DNA of 64,000 bases, from assembly GCA_963777905.1 (NCBI GenBank), contig CAVZSM010000001.1, forward strand, positions 186,001-250,000. The letters run 5' to 3'. The notes under the pieces were generated by a model. It was given only the letters and a program-made list of their open reading frames with translations. It was not told the DNA's origin and ran no database searches. Positions within the stretch are counted from its first letter, which is position 1. Every line of letters starts with the position of its first letter. This stretch comes from Trebonia sp963777905 (GTDB taxonomy: Bacteria; Actinomycetota; Actinomycetes; Streptosporangiales; Streptosporangiaceae). The position numbers and the translations under genes were made by a program. Below are positions 1-7,562 of this stretch, one piece after another.

Positions 1-244
1 TGGCGAGTTCGAGCAGCTCGTTTCTATAGGCCTTGACGAGCCAGGGCAGGTGGTAGCTCACTTGCTCCGCGTGGACGCGGCCGCGAGCGACCTGCCGAAC
101 CTCCCGGCTCTCACGCGAAATGACCGGTGTGCGCGGAAACGCGCGGACCTCGGCGGCCTCGGCCGCGGCAGCGACATCCCGCTGCCAGCCTGGCGGGAGC
201 CAGTCGCTCAGGTCGAAAGTGGTCCAGCGGAATCTTGATGGCAT
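1..244 (-). CDS. Hypothetical protein, N-terminal 81 residues (runs off the window)
   Basis: An open frame starts with ATG at 244 (minus strand) and stays open to the window edge. It begins MPSRFRWTTFDLSDWLPPGW and later contains SYHLPWLVKAYRNELLELA. No signal peptide or membrane segment is visible in the part present, and I do not recognise the family. It lies 115 bp downstream of a 22-codon peptide gene in the same orientation, with a hairpin between them. This suggests a shared transcript in which the peptide is made in excess. If the peptide is a RiPP precursor, this gene would be the first candidate for the modifying enzyme; that is inference from position only. Confidence 0.55.
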   Translation of the reverse strand, partial: MPSRFRWTTFDLSDWLPPGWQRDVAAAAEAAEVRAFPRTPVISRESREVRQVARGRVHAEQVSYHLPWLVKAYRNELLELA

Positions 245-321
245 TGGACTCTCGTTAGGGGCGGTCTTCTATAGCTGGCGATGGCGGGGGGAAGGTCTGG
301 CACGACAATCAACAATGAGGT

Positions 322-351
322 GCCGTCGGCGCCGTACACGGCGCCGACGGC
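322..351 (-). terminator. Perfect 13-bp hairpin between peptide gene and next gene (attenuator-like)
   Basis: Bases 322-334 (GCCGTCGGCGCCG) are perfectly complementary to 339-351, with a 4-nt loop. No U-tract follows in either direction. The hairpin begins 8 nt after the stop codon of the peptide gene (minus strand) and about 80 nt before the start of the next gene. In that position it would act as a partial terminator or as an mRNA 3'-end stabiliser. Confidence 0.7.
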
Positions 352-359
352 CCTAGGCG

Positions 360-428
360 TTAACCCGTGAAGGGGTCGTAGTGCTCGTACCTGTACTGCA
401 AGGAAGGGCGTGCGTGTAGCTTTGCCAT
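360..428 (-). CDS. 22-residue peptide gene, possible RiPP precursor
   Basis: ATG at 428 is preceded by a near-ideal ribosome binding site, GAAGGAGGTG (440-431). Reading gives MAKLHARPSLQYRYEHY followed by DPFTG and TAA at 360-362. The peptide is rich in Tyr/His/Arg (three Tyr in YRYEHY) and has no Cys. The strong SD, short length, hairpin directly behind it and co-oriented gene downstream are what one expects of a ribosomally made, modified peptide precursor. Its C-terminal half would be the core. A GntR-type regulator lies just upstream in the same orientation. Alternatives are a leader peptide controlling the downstream gene or an independent small protein. I do not recognise the family. 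Confidence 0.55.
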   Translation of the reverse strand: MAKLHARPSLQYRYEHYDPFTG

Positions 429-477
429 GACACCTCCTTCTTCGAAGGCCGAATAACGCTAGGTAGTTTGATACTCG

Positions 478-547
478 GTTATCCCTATAACATCACGAGT
501 CACAGAGCTAGAAGCTTTTGTGACCCACACCCGCTATAACAAGCGGG
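478..547. promoter_or_regulatory. Two palindromes upstream of the peptide gene, possible GntR operators
   Basis: GTTAT-CCCT-ATAAC (478-491) is a perfect 5-bp inverted repeat. CCCGCT-ATAACA-AGCGGG (530-547) is a perfect 6-bp inverted repeat. Both contain CTATAAC, which recurs in reverse (GTTATAG) at 1523-1529 upstream of the GntR gene. They lie between the end of the GntR gene and the peptide gene start at 428, where a promoter and operator for the peptide gene would be. Binding by the GntR protein is inferred. Confidence 0.4.
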
Positions 548-610
548 AGTCTTGTTCTGCTGTTGATGTGAGCTCGCGGGGGCCGCAGGCCGGATGTGCT
601 AACGCCCTGC

Positions 611-1420
611 TTATTGCGTGGCTTGGTCAGCACTGAAATTGTCGACTTGGTATTCCAGGTCAGGGACCTTCCCGACATTGACGATGAACTGGTTGCTGTC
701 TGCGGGCCAGACCGTAACCGTTACGCGTAGCGGGGTCCCCGTCTGGTCGAAGCCGGTGCGGAAGATCTCGAAGACCGTGGCGTCGTATGCCAAGCCGAAG
801 AACGACTGCTCGGTCTTGTTGGGCCCGCGCGCCGTGATCCAGTCCGCGTAGCCGACCTGCTTGATGCCCATGGTGTCGGCCAGGTAGCGGACAGCCCCTC
901 CATCGATGTCCTCGGCCATCAGCAGGCGGGTGGCTCCCTTGGTGACGAAGTCCATCGGGTAGAAGGACGTCTGCAGCGACCATGGGATGCCGTCGATGTG
1001 ACGACTTTCATGCCTGCTGATAACCTGCGTGCCTGGCGGGACGCGGAGTCGGCGTGTGACCTCGGCGGACGGTACCTGGATCTCGACCCTGGGCATGGGG
1101 ACGGTCGGACTACGGTGGCTGTCGGTGACCGCAGACAGGTACGCGGCACGCTCGTCACCGCCCTTGTCAGGGTCACCGGTGAGCACTGTGACGAATGGGT
1201 CGACTCTCCGGGTGACGAAGGTGCCCTGTCCAGGTCTCGTCTCCACGAGACCTTGGCTCGTCAGTCGCTTGATCGCGTCCCTGATCGTGTTCCTAGAGGA
1301 GTCGTACCGGTCGCGCAGCTCAAGCTCGGTCGGCAGCTGAGCGCCCGGCGCGAGGGTTCCAGACTCGATCTGTGCGCGCAGATCCTCAGCGATCTGCTGG
1401 TACATCGGCTGCTGAGCCAT
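611..1420 (-). CDS. GntR family (HutC-like) transcriptional regulator
   Basis: A DNA-binding repressor or activator of 269 residues. The N-terminal winged helix covers residues 1-70 (YQQIAEDLRAQIESG, then SSRNTIRDAIKRL and GLVETRPGQGTFV). The rest is a UTRA-type ligand-binding domain typical of the HutC subfamily. I chose ATG 1420 over ATG 1441 because GGGAGG sits a few bases before it. Actinomycete integrative elements of the pSAM2 type carry a GntR regulator (KorSA), and the small membrane proteins nearby fit that setting, but no integrase or replication gene is visible here. It probably controls the peptide gene downstream and/or the divergent membrane-protein genes; two palindromic sites flank it. 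Confidence 0.9.
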   Translation of the reverse strand: MAQQPMYQQIAEDLRAQIESGTLAPGAQLPTELELRDRYDSSRNTIRDAIKRLTSQGLVETRPGQGTFVTRRVDPFVTVLTGDPDKGGDERAAYLSAVTDSHRSPTVPMPRVEIQVPSAEVTRRLRVPPGTQVISRHESRHIDGIPWSLQTSFYPMDFVTKGATRLLMAEDIDGGAVRYLADTMGIKQVGYADWITARGPNKTEQSFFGLAYDATVFEIFRTGFDQTGTPLRVTVTVWPADSNQFIVNVGKVPDLEYQVDNFSADQATQ

Positions 1421-1492
1421 GAAGCCTCCCATCGGTACCAACCACCCAGACGATCCTTGCGGCCAAGTTCATCAGAATCTCTGGTGTCGTCT

Positions 1493-1522
1493 GGTTTGTA
1501 CCCGAGGTTTCGTGGTACAACC
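1493..1522. promoter_or_regulatory. Inverted repeat upstream of the GntR gene
   Basis: GGTTTGTACC (1493-1502) and GGTACAACC (1514-1522) form an inverted repeat with one extra T in the left arm. It lies about 75-100 bp upstream of the GntR start, in the shared region with the divergent genes. Size and GTAC core suit a HutC-subfamily operator, so autoregulation is plausible. A further imperfect dyad, GTCTGA/TCAGAC, lies at about 1555-1579. Confidence 0.4.
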
Positions 1523-1610
1523 GTTATAGACAAGAGGTTGGGATGGCTTGAACCGTCTGACTGATTAGATATATCAGACTTAGCCTACCAGGTCAAACGC
1601 TTGGTCATAG

Positions 1611-1826
1611 CTGGACCTTGAGTGGACTCTCATCATCTTCACCCTCGGGACGGCTACGGCCATGGGCACCTTGTTCGGCGCCTTCTTCGCGATCTCGTTC
1701 GCAATCCGCAAGGAGGACGTGACCGGAACGTTGACCGGCCACGCGCCCAGCCGTGCTTGCTGGAGCGCGCGGCTCCTCACCCAATGGCACCGTGGCCGCT
1801 TGGAATCGGAAAGCACGCGGCCGTGA
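1611..1826 (+). pseudogene. Small membrane protein frame without a normal start codon (paralogue of 2354-2611)
   Basis: A 71-codon frame follows an in-frame TAG and ends in TGA at 1824-1826. It encodes a hydrophobic stretch (LIIFTLGTATAMGTLFGAFF) followed by SFAIRKED, HAPSRAC, SARLL and WHRGR. The same arrangement (SFASRRED...APDPAC...ARRLL...WVRG) occurs in the protein at 2354-2611, so this is a genuine family member. No ATG/GTG/TTG starts the full frame: only CTG at 1611 or an internal ATG at 1662 that cuts the membrane helix. It has either lost its start or uses a rare one. Confidence 0.5.
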
Positions 1827-2219
1827 CTGGTGTGACCGCGTTTTTGCCTGCGGAGCCTATCCGCGGGTGCGTTATCGCAGGTCAGTCCGCTGTGTGGCAG
1901 CTCGGTCGTGAGCAACCGGCACGTGCTGGTGCTGAACTTTTACCCGTCGGCGGGGACGCCCGCGTCCCTGGCGATGACTTGAGTTGCCAAGTGAAGACGT
2001 TCCCTGCTCCCGCTTGGTTACGAGGGAACCCGAGCGTCCATGCACCCAGCCGACGTCCCTGGAAGTGTTCTGCACCGCGCCGCAGCCCTAGGCGATCGAC
2101 CTGTACATCGGCATATGACCATCGCCTTCACCGGGTTGATCTATCCCAACAACTGGGATGACATAGATCAGTGGTTTCGGACGAATCTCACCTACGAGAC
2201 CGATGAGATGTTTCAGCCT
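1827..2219. other. Intergenic stretch with gene remnants only
   Basis: No complete gene is convincing here. On the plus strand a remnant reads SNRHVLVLNFYPSAGTPA before a stop near 1980. A 37-codon frame from ATG 2115 to the stop at 2226-2228 (starting MTIAFTGLIYPNNWDDIDQW) has no ribosome binding site. Both look like shreds of accessory genes. I see no promoter that stands out. Confidence 0.45.
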
Positions 2220-2256
2220 TACATCTAGGGGCATCTATGACGTACCCCTAGATGTA
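2220..2256. terminator. 12-bp perfect inverted repeat, terminator-like
   Basis: TACATCTAGGGG (2220-2231) pairs perfectly with 2245-2256 across a 13-nt loop. It overlaps the stop codon of the short frame ending at 2228. Just beyond, the nonamer CCAGATGGG occurs twice (2265-2273 and about 2284-2292), giving a second partial dyad. A bidirectional terminator is the simplest reading. Confidence 0.55.
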
Positions 2257-2353
2257 GGGATAGCCCAGATGGGTCGCATGAACCAGATGGGCTAGGCAGA
2301 TCAGCTGGCTTGACCAGGTGGTATGCCGGAAAGCTCGGCTACGGGAGGCCGGC

Positions 2354-2611
2354 ATGAGCAGCATAGAAGTGGCAGTGGGGATAGGGATCCTGGGCGTCTT
2401 CGTCCTCGGGATCGTGATCGGGATCGTGCTGGTCGTCTCGTTCGCGTCGCGGCGTGAGGACAGGCGCTTCTCCCTGTGGGGGAAGGCACCGGACCCGGCG
2501 TGCCAGGGCGCGCGGCGGCTGCTCGGAGTCTGGGTCCGGGGCGCCAGGCCGGAGCGGGCGTTCCAGTTCGACGAGGACGGCCGAGTGATGCGGCGGGAGT
2601 CCCTCCGGTGA
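2354..2611 (+). CDS. Small single-span membrane protein
   Basis: An 85-residue protein with one hydrophobic helix at about residues 5-28 (VGIGILGVFVLGIVIGIVLV) and a basic cytoplasmic tail containing SFASRREDRR and WGKAPDPAC. ATG 2354 is preceded by GGGAGG at a good distance. It overlaps the next gene by four bases (GTGA), indicating translational coupling. The frame at 1611-1826 is its paralogue. Similar small membrane proteins are found beside GntR regulators in actinomycete mobile elements. The function is unknown; a role in element transfer (Spd-like) would be a guess. Confidence 0.7.
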   Translation: MSSIEVAVGIGILGVFVLGIVIGIVLVVSFASRREDRRFSLWGKAPDPACQGARRLLGVWVRGARPERAFQFDEDGRVMRRESLR

Positions 2612-2907
2612 CCAGCTTCGGGCTCGTGGCAGGCGTCGCCGCCCTGTTCTTCGCCTGCGGGATCTTGGCGGGCGTACTGGGCGTGATGGCACTATCCGCG
2701 ATGCGCGACCGCCGCGGACACGGGGCACCGCGCCGGCATGCCATGCGTCCGGCCGAGACCCTCGACTGGGACCGGCCACGGTGGCCGACCGGTCCTGACC
2801 GGGAAGACCGGCCCGGCTGGGAAGAACAGCGACGCCCGGATGAAATCGGCGAGGCGCCGCCACCGTGGCCCGGCGGGCGCCGTGACTTAGCCGCCCGCAG
2901 CGACTGA
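2608..2907 (+). CDS. Small membrane protein with proline-rich tail
   Basis: A 99-residue protein starting at GTG 2608, inside the stop codon of the preceding gene. One hydrophobic helix lies at about residues 4-32 (GLVAGVAALFFACGILAGVL), followed by a hydrophilic Arg/Pro/Trp-rich tail. It has no recognised domain. Coupling to the upstream gene suggests the two proteins act together at the membrane. A strong terminator follows 46 bp later. Confidence 0.65.
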   Translation: MTSFGLVAGVAALFFACGILAGVLGVMALSAMRDRRGHGAPRRHAMRPAETLDWDRPRWPTGPDREDRPGWEEQRRPDEIGEAPPPWPGGRRDLAARSD

Positions 2908-2953
2908 GGAGACAACAGAGCTTGGCGCGATAGCCGGGGCCGCGCCAGGGAAG

Positions 2954-2992
2954 GCGGTCCCCGGGCTCCAGTCCCAGGAGCCCGGGGACCGC
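2954..2992 (+). terminator. Strong 16-bp hairpin terminator
   Basis: GCGGTCCCCGGGCTCC (2954-2969) is perfectly complementary to 2977-2992 with a 7-nt loop. It closes the two-gene membrane-protein operon and separates it from the methionine synthase gene. Confidence 0.85.
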
Positions 2993-3047
2993 TGGCGTCT
3001 GTGGCGCGTCCGCGACCTGAGGGCCGCGCCCGGCTAAGCTCGACATC

Positions 3048-4118
3048 GTGGCCGAACAGCAGGCATTTCCGTGGCAGGAGGGCACCGCGACCGGGATCGG
3101 GTCGATGCCCGGCGGGGACCCTTTGGAGGCGGCCCGGATCATCGCCGGCGAACTGCCCGACCTCCCGCACCTCGCCGAGCTCCCGGCGCGCGGGCCAGGG
3201 GCGGACCTGACCGGGCGCGCCGCCGCGCTGCTCGTGGACATCCCCGTCGAAGTCACGCCGCGCGGCTGGCGGATCGCCGACCGCCCCGGCCGTGACATGC
3301 GCCGCGCCCGCGGCCTGCTCTCCGCCGACCTCGACGCGATGGAGGAGGCCCTGGACGGATACCAGGGGCTGCTGAAGGTGCAGGTCGCCGGGCCGTGGAC
3401 GCTCGCCGCGACCGTCGAGCAGCCGCGCTCGCTGAACCCGGCGCTCGCGGACCCCGGCCTGGTCGCCGACCTGGCGACGTCGCTGGCCGAAGGCGTCGCC
3501 GCGCACGTCGCCGAGGTCGCGAAACGGATCCCGGGGGCGACCATCATCGTCCAGCTGGACGAGCCTGCGCTGCCTGCGGTCGCCGCGGGCGGGGTGCCGA
3601 CCGCCAGCGGCCTGTCCCGCGTCCGCCCGGTGGACGAGGAGGTGCTGCGGGAGAGACTGCACGAGGTGCTCGCCGCCCCCGGAAGGTACACGGCGGTGCA
3701 CTGCTGCAGTCGCAACTTTCCGTTCGGGATAATCCTGAGCGCCGGAGCGGACGCGGTCTCCTTTGACGCGAGCCTGCTGCGGAACACCGACTACGACGAG
3801 CTCGCGACGGCGGCTGATGCGGGCGCTGGGCTGCTGGTCGGCGCCCTGTCCGCCTTCGATTATCCGGAACGTCCCGGGGTGACTCCCGCCGATACCGCTC
3901 GAGCCGTCGCGGAGGTGTGGCGGAGGACGTCGCTGCCGCCGGGCGACTGCGCGCGGCAGGTCGTGGTCACGCCCGCGTGCGGGCTCGCCGGCGCGTCGCC
4001 CGCGCAGGCGCGCGAGGCGCTGCGGTGGGTGCGGGAAGCGGCGCGCATCCTGCCGGAGATGATGGGGGAGCTGGCGTTATGGAACTGGACGAGGCGCGGC
4101 AGCGGCACGCCGAGCTGA
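3048..4118 (+). CDS. Cobalamin-independent methionine synthase-like protein (MetE C-terminal domain)
   Basis: A 356-residue single-domain member of the UROD/MetE superfamily, matching the short core-type methionine synthase rather than the two-domain 750-residue MetE. Zinc-binding and active-site features are visible: VQLDEPALPA, AVHCCSRNFPFG (His and Cys ligands) and a late TPACGLAG (Cys ligand). It probably transfers a methyl group to homocysteine; the methyl donor of short forms is uncertain. The start is GTG 3048 without a clear SD. The 3' end overlaps ligA by 40 bp, so the two are co-transcribed, an arrangement common in actinobacteria. Confidence 0.85.
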   Translation: MAEQQAFPWQEGTATGIGSMPGGDPLEAARIIAGELPDLPHLAELPARGPGADLTGRAAALLVDIPVEVTPRGWRIADRPGRDMRRARGLLSADLDAMEEALDGYQGLLKVQVAGPWTLAATVEQPRSLNPALADPGLVADLATSLAEGVAAHVAEVAKRIPGATIIVQLDEPALPAVAAGGVPTASGLSRVRPVDEEVLRERLHEVLAAPGRYTAVHCCSRNFPFGIILSAGADAVSFDASLLRNTDYDELATAADAGAGLLVGALSAFDYPERPGVTPADTARAVAEVWRRTSLPPGDCARQVVVTPACGLAGASPAQAREALRWVREAARILPEMMGELALWNWTRRGSGTPS

Positions 4119-6223
4119 GCGAGAAGCTGCGCGACGCGCAGTACAGGTACTACGTGCTCGACGCGCCGACGGTCGCCGACATCGAGTACGACACGGACAT
4201 GCGAGCGCTGGAAGCGCTCGAGGAGCAGTTCCCCGAGCTGCGCACCCCGGACTCGCCGACGCAGAACGTGGGCGGCGGGCTGTCCACCCTGTTCACGCCG
4301 GTAGAGCACCTGGAGCGGCTGCTCAGCCTGGACAACGTCTTCTCCGAGGAGGAGTTCGCCGCCTGGGCCGACCGGGCCGCCAGGCTCGGCGGCGCCGGGC
4401 CGTACCTGTGCGAGCTGAAGATCGACGGGCTGGCGATCGACTTGGTGTACGAGCGCGGTCGGCTGGCGCGCGCCGCCACCCGCGGGGACGGGCGGACCGG
4501 CGAGGACGTGACGCTGAACGTCCGGACGATCAAGTCGGTCCCTGACCGGCTCACCGGGGACGGTGTACCCGAGGTGCTCGAGGTCAGGGGCGAGGTGTTC
4601 CTGCCCGAGGCGGCGTTCGTGCGGCTGAACGAGTCGCTGCAGGAGGCCGGCCGGCCGGCGTTCGCCAACCCGCGGAACGCGGGGGCCGGCTCGCTGCGGC
4701 AGAAGGATCCCCGGGTGACCGCTTCCCGTGGCCTGGGCGCGATCGTGCACGGCATCGGCCGCGTTGTGGGCTCGGGGGACGGCGAAATCAGCGGCGCCGC
4801 GGCCGGACCGAGCGAGGCCGGGCACCTGGAAGGGGCGCCGGACACGCAGTCCGGCTGGTACGCGCAGCTGCGCGGGTGGGGGCTGCCGGTCAGCGACCGG
4901 TACAAGGTCTTTTCCAGCCTTGATGAGGTTAAGGCCTACATCGACTACTACGCGGACCCAGCGCACCGGCACGAGACGCCGTACGAGATCGACGGTGTGG
5001 TCGTGAAGATCGACTCGCTCGAGACGCAGCGCGCGATGGGCGCGACCAGCCGGGCGCCGCGGTGGGCGATCGCCTACAAGTACCCGCCCGAGGAGGTGAA
5101 CACCCGGCTGCTCGACATCCGGGTCAACGTCGGGCGCACCGGGCGGGTCACCCCGTACGCGGTGATGGAACCGGTCAAGGTCAGCGGATCAACCGTCGAC
5201 CGGGCGACTCTGCACAACGAGGACGAGGTCAAGCGTAAGGGCGTGCTCATCGGCGACATGGTGGTGCTGCGCAAGGCCGGCGAGGTGATTCCCGAGGTGG
5301 TCGGCCCGGTATTGGAGCTGCGCACCGGCGGCGAGCGGGAGTTCGTCTTTCCCGCCGAGTGCCCGGCGTGCGGCACGCGGCTCGCCAGGGACGAGGGCGA
5401 GGTTGACTGGCGCTGCCCGAACACCGTGTCGTGCCCCGCGCAGCTGCGCGAGCGGCTGTTCCACCTGGCGTCGCGCAGCGCGCTCGACATCGAGGTGCTC
5501 GGCTACGAGGCGGTCGTCGCGCTGCTCGACTGCGGGCTGGTGGCGGACGAGGGCGACCTGTTCGCGCTGACCGCGGAGAAGCTCGGGACCTGCGCGTTCT
5601 TCGTGAACAAGGCCGGCGGGCTCAAGGTCAACGCCCGCATGCTGATGATGAACCTGGACGAGGCCAAGGCCAGGCCGCTGTGGCGGGTGCTCGTCGCCTT
5701 GTCGATCAGGCACGTGGGGCCGACCGCGGCGCGGGCGCTGGCCGACGCGTTCGGCTCCGTGGACGAGATCGCGTCCGCGTCCGCGGACGCGCTGGCGATC
5801 GTGGACGGTGTCGGACCGACGATCGCCGCCTCGGTCGTGGAGTGGTTCACCGTCGACTGGCACGTCGCGATCGTCGACAAGTGGCGGCTGGCCGGGGTGC
5901 AGCTCGCGACGCCGGGATTCGACCCGTCCGCGGCGTCGTCCCGGCTGCTCGCGGGCGTGACGGTGGTGATCACCGGCACGCTCCCCGGCCTCACCAGGGA
6001 CGAGGCGGCCGAGGCGGTCCGCGCGGCAGGCGGCAAGGTGTCGTCCTCGGTGTCGAAGAAGACGAACTTCGTGGTGGCAGGCGAAAACGCGGGCTCGAAG
6101 TACGACAAGGCGGTGGAGCTGGGCGTCCCCATCCTGGCCGAGGACGCCTTCCGCGTACTGCTAGCGCACGGCCCCGACGCCGTCCCGGCTTCCGCCACCG
6201 TCTCGGAAGCCGCTGAAAGCTAA
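4079..6223 (+). CDS. ligA: NAD-dependent DNA ligase LigA
   Basis: Joins nicks during replication and repair using NAD+. The protein has 714 residues in standard domain order: Ia domain, adenylation domain with the KxDG motif LKIDG (Lys114), OB fold (RVNVGRTGRVTPYAV), a four-Cys zinc finger (CPACG...CPNTVSCPAQ), HhH repeats and a C-terminal BRCT domain (GVTVVITGTLPGLTRDEA). The start is ATG 4079 with GGGGGAG upstream, nested in the end of the methionine synthase gene. A hydrophilic insertion of about 30 residues (GSGDGEISGAAAGPSEAG) follows IVHGIG, lengthening the usual loop there. It is essential and expected to be constitutive. Confidence 0.97.
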   Translation: MELDEARQRHAELSEKLRDAQYRYYVLDAPTVADIEYDTDMRALEALEEQFPELRTPDSPTQNVGGGLSTLFTPVEHLERLLSLDNVFSEEEFAAWADRAARLGGAGPYLCELKIDGLAIDLVYERGRLARAATRGDGRTGEDVTLNVRTIKSVPDRLTGDGVPEVLEVRGEVFLPEAAFVRLNESLQEAGRPAFANPRNAGAGSLRQKDPRVTASRGLGAIVHGIGRVVGSGDGEISGAAAGPSEAGHLEGAPDTQSGWYAQLRGWGLPVSDRYKVFSSLDEVKAYIDYYADPAHRHETPYEIDGVVVKIDSLETQRAMGATSRAPRWAIAYKYPPEEVNTRLLDIRVNVGRTGRVTPYAVMEPVKVSGSTVDRATLHNEDEVKRKGVLIGDMVVLRKAGEVIPEVVGPVLELRTGGEREFVFPAECPACGTRLARDEGEVDWRCPNTVSCPAQLRERLFHLASRSALDIEVLGYEAVVALLDCGLVADEGDLFALTAEKLGTCAFFVNKAGGLKVNARMLMMNLDEAKARPLWRVLVALSIRHVGPTAARALADAFGSVDEIASASADALAIVDGVGPTIAASVVEWFTVDWHVAIVDKWRLAGVQLATPGFDPSAASSRLLAGVTVVITGTLPGLTRDEAAEAVRAAGGKVSSSVSKKTNFVVAGENAGSKYDKAVELGVPILAEDAFRVLLAHGPDAVPASATVSEAAES

Positions 6224-6240
6224 TGGCCGGCGAGCCGCGC

Positions 6241-6344
6241 GTCTAGGTATCACTTTTGGCCCTGATTCCCATCTTCGTATCACTTCCGGCCCTTTTGCTG
6301 TCCGATTTGCCGGAATTCAGGGGCCGAATCCGATACGAAGATGG
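6241..6344. terminator. Bidirectional terminator/dispersed repeat between ligA and the DapA-like gene
   Basis: CCATCTTCGTATC (6269-6281) pairs perfectly with 6332-6344 (GATACGAAGATGG), and inner GGCCC/GGGGCC blocks extend the structure. A direct repeat TATCACTT-YY-GGCCC occurs at 6248 and 6279. The element fills the gap between convergent genes. A closely similar left arm (CCCATCTTC..ATCACTTCC) recurs at 10727-10750 between gatB and the methyltransferase gene, another convergent pair. Confidence 0.65.
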
Positions 6345-7262
6345 CTAGCGGGCCCAGCGGAGGATCAACGGATCGCGGGCTGTTGCCAGTTCGATCAGGC
6401 CGCGCCGGGTCCTTGGCGACACCGGGCCGAGCGGGGCGCGGGTCCGGTCCGAGGCGACGATGCCGCCCTCGGCCAGCAGGATCTTCTGCGCGCGCAGCCC
6501 GCATTGGCGGTTCTCGAAGTGGATGAGCGGCAGCAGATCCTCCCAGGCACGCACGGCGGCGGCCCGGTCGCCCGACAGGTAGCCGTGGACGATCCAGCTG
6601 AGTTCGGCGGGGACCATCGAGCTTGGCATGGTGCCCATGGCCCCGGCGTCCAGGTCCGGGATCAGGGTGACCGACTCTTCGCCGTCGAATGGGCCGGGCA
6701 TGCTGCTGCCGAGGGCGCTGACCAGCGAACTCAGCTTGTCCGCGGCCTGCGGCACCTCGATCTTGGCGTACTGCACCTGAGGGACCTGCTTGACCAGGTC
6801 GATCAGCAGGCTGGCGGGCAGCGGGGTCGCCGACAACGGCGCGTCCTGCACCATGATCGGGATGTCGATCGCGTCCGCCACCCGCGAGAAGTACTCGATC
6901 ACGGCGGGGCCGGGCACGGTCAGCGTGGCGCCGAAGAACGGCGGCATGACCATTACCATCGCCGCCCCCATGTCCTGCGCGGCGCGGCTGCGCGCGGCGG
7001 CGACCCGGACGCTGTAGTGGCTCGTGGTGACGATCACGGGAACTCGTCCCGCCACGCGTTCGAGAAGCGCGCGGGCGATCGTGTCGCGTTCGGCGTCGGT
7101 CAGCGAGAACTGCTCGGAATAGTTGGCGAGCAGGCACATCCCGTCGACCTCGGCGTCTACCAGGTAGTCCGCGACGCGCGCCGTGCCGTCGAGGTCAACG
7201 GTCTCATCATCATGGAAGATCGTCGGCACGACCGGCACGACGCCGCTCAGGGGTGCGTCCAT
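6345..7262 (-). CDS. Dihydrodipicolinate synthase/N-acetylneuraminate lyase family aldolase
   Basis: A 305-residue class I aldolase of the DapA/NanA superfamily. N-terminal GVVPVVPTIF is followed by a (beta/alpha)8 barrel. Candidate Schiff-base Lys is in QYAKIEV, and NYSEQFSLTD marks the substrate site. The exact substrate cannot be read; many such paralogues act on sugar acids or hydroxyproline intermediates rather than in lysine synthesis. ATG 7262 (MDAPLSGV) is preferred because the upstream extension of the frame is the antisense of gatC. It is divergent from gatC, 87 bp apart. Confidence 0.85.
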   Translation of the reverse strand: MDAPLSGVVPVVPTIFHDDETVDLDGTARVADYLVDAEVDGMCLLANYSEQFSLTDAERDTIARALLERVAGRVPVIVTTSHYSVRVAAARSRAAQDMGAAMVMVMPPFFGATLTVPGPAVIEYFSRVADAIDIPIMVQDAPLSATPLPASLLIDLVKQVPQVQYAKIEVPQAADKLSSLVSALGSSMPGPFDGEESVTLIPDLDAGAMGTMPSSMVPAELSWIVHGYLSGDRAAAVRAWEDLLPLIHFENRQCGLRAQKILLAEGGIVASDRTRAPLGPVSPRTRRGLIELATARDPLILRWAR

Positions 7263-7349
7263 AGCCGCATTCTCCCGCTGGGTATCGAGGGGAGCACGGG
7301 CAAGGTATTGGTTACAGGTTCCGCGAGCATCAACCCTAGGATTGACTGC

Positions 7350-7562
7350 ATGTCCATTACCCGTGACGAGGTGGCCCACCTGGCCCGGCTGTCGAGGCTC
7401 GCGCTCAGCGACGAAGAGCTCGACCACCTGGCCCCGCAGCTCGACCAGATCATCTCGGCGGTCGCGCAGGTGCAGGAAGTAGCGGCGGAAGGCATTCCGC
7501 CGACCTCGCACGCGACCGGCCTGACCAACGTGTTCCGCGACGACGAGCCGGTCCCTGCCTGA
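7350..7562 (+). CDS. gatC: Asp-tRNA(Asn)/Glu-tRNA(Gln) amidotransferase subunit C, frameshifted
   Basis: GatC stabilises GatA and links it to GatB in the transamidating complex that makes Gln-tRNA(Gln) and Asn-tRNA(Asn). The frame starts MSITRDEVAHLARLSRLAL and is typical to DEPV, then stops early (70 aa). The normal C-terminus is present one frame over at 7556-7645, reading LTPEQALSGAPEVELQRF and ending VPRILAEEP before TGA. One additional C in the CCC at 7553-7555 restores a 98-residue protein, the usual GatC length. The frame break is a recent mutation or a consensus error. Confidence 0.9.
   Translation: MSITRDEVAHLARLSRLALSDEELDHLAPQLDQIISAVAQVQEVAAEGIPPTSHATGLTNVFRDDEPVPA

Noticed and set aside
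1..3000. Complete integrative element with integrase and att sites
   Set aside because: Only regulator and small membrane-protein genes are present; no integrase, excisionase, replication gene, tRNA or flanking direct repeat was found in the window.
2301..3787. 466- and 482-codon minus-strand frames
   Set aside because: They are antisense to the small membrane-protein genes and the methionine synthase gene and have no domain content.
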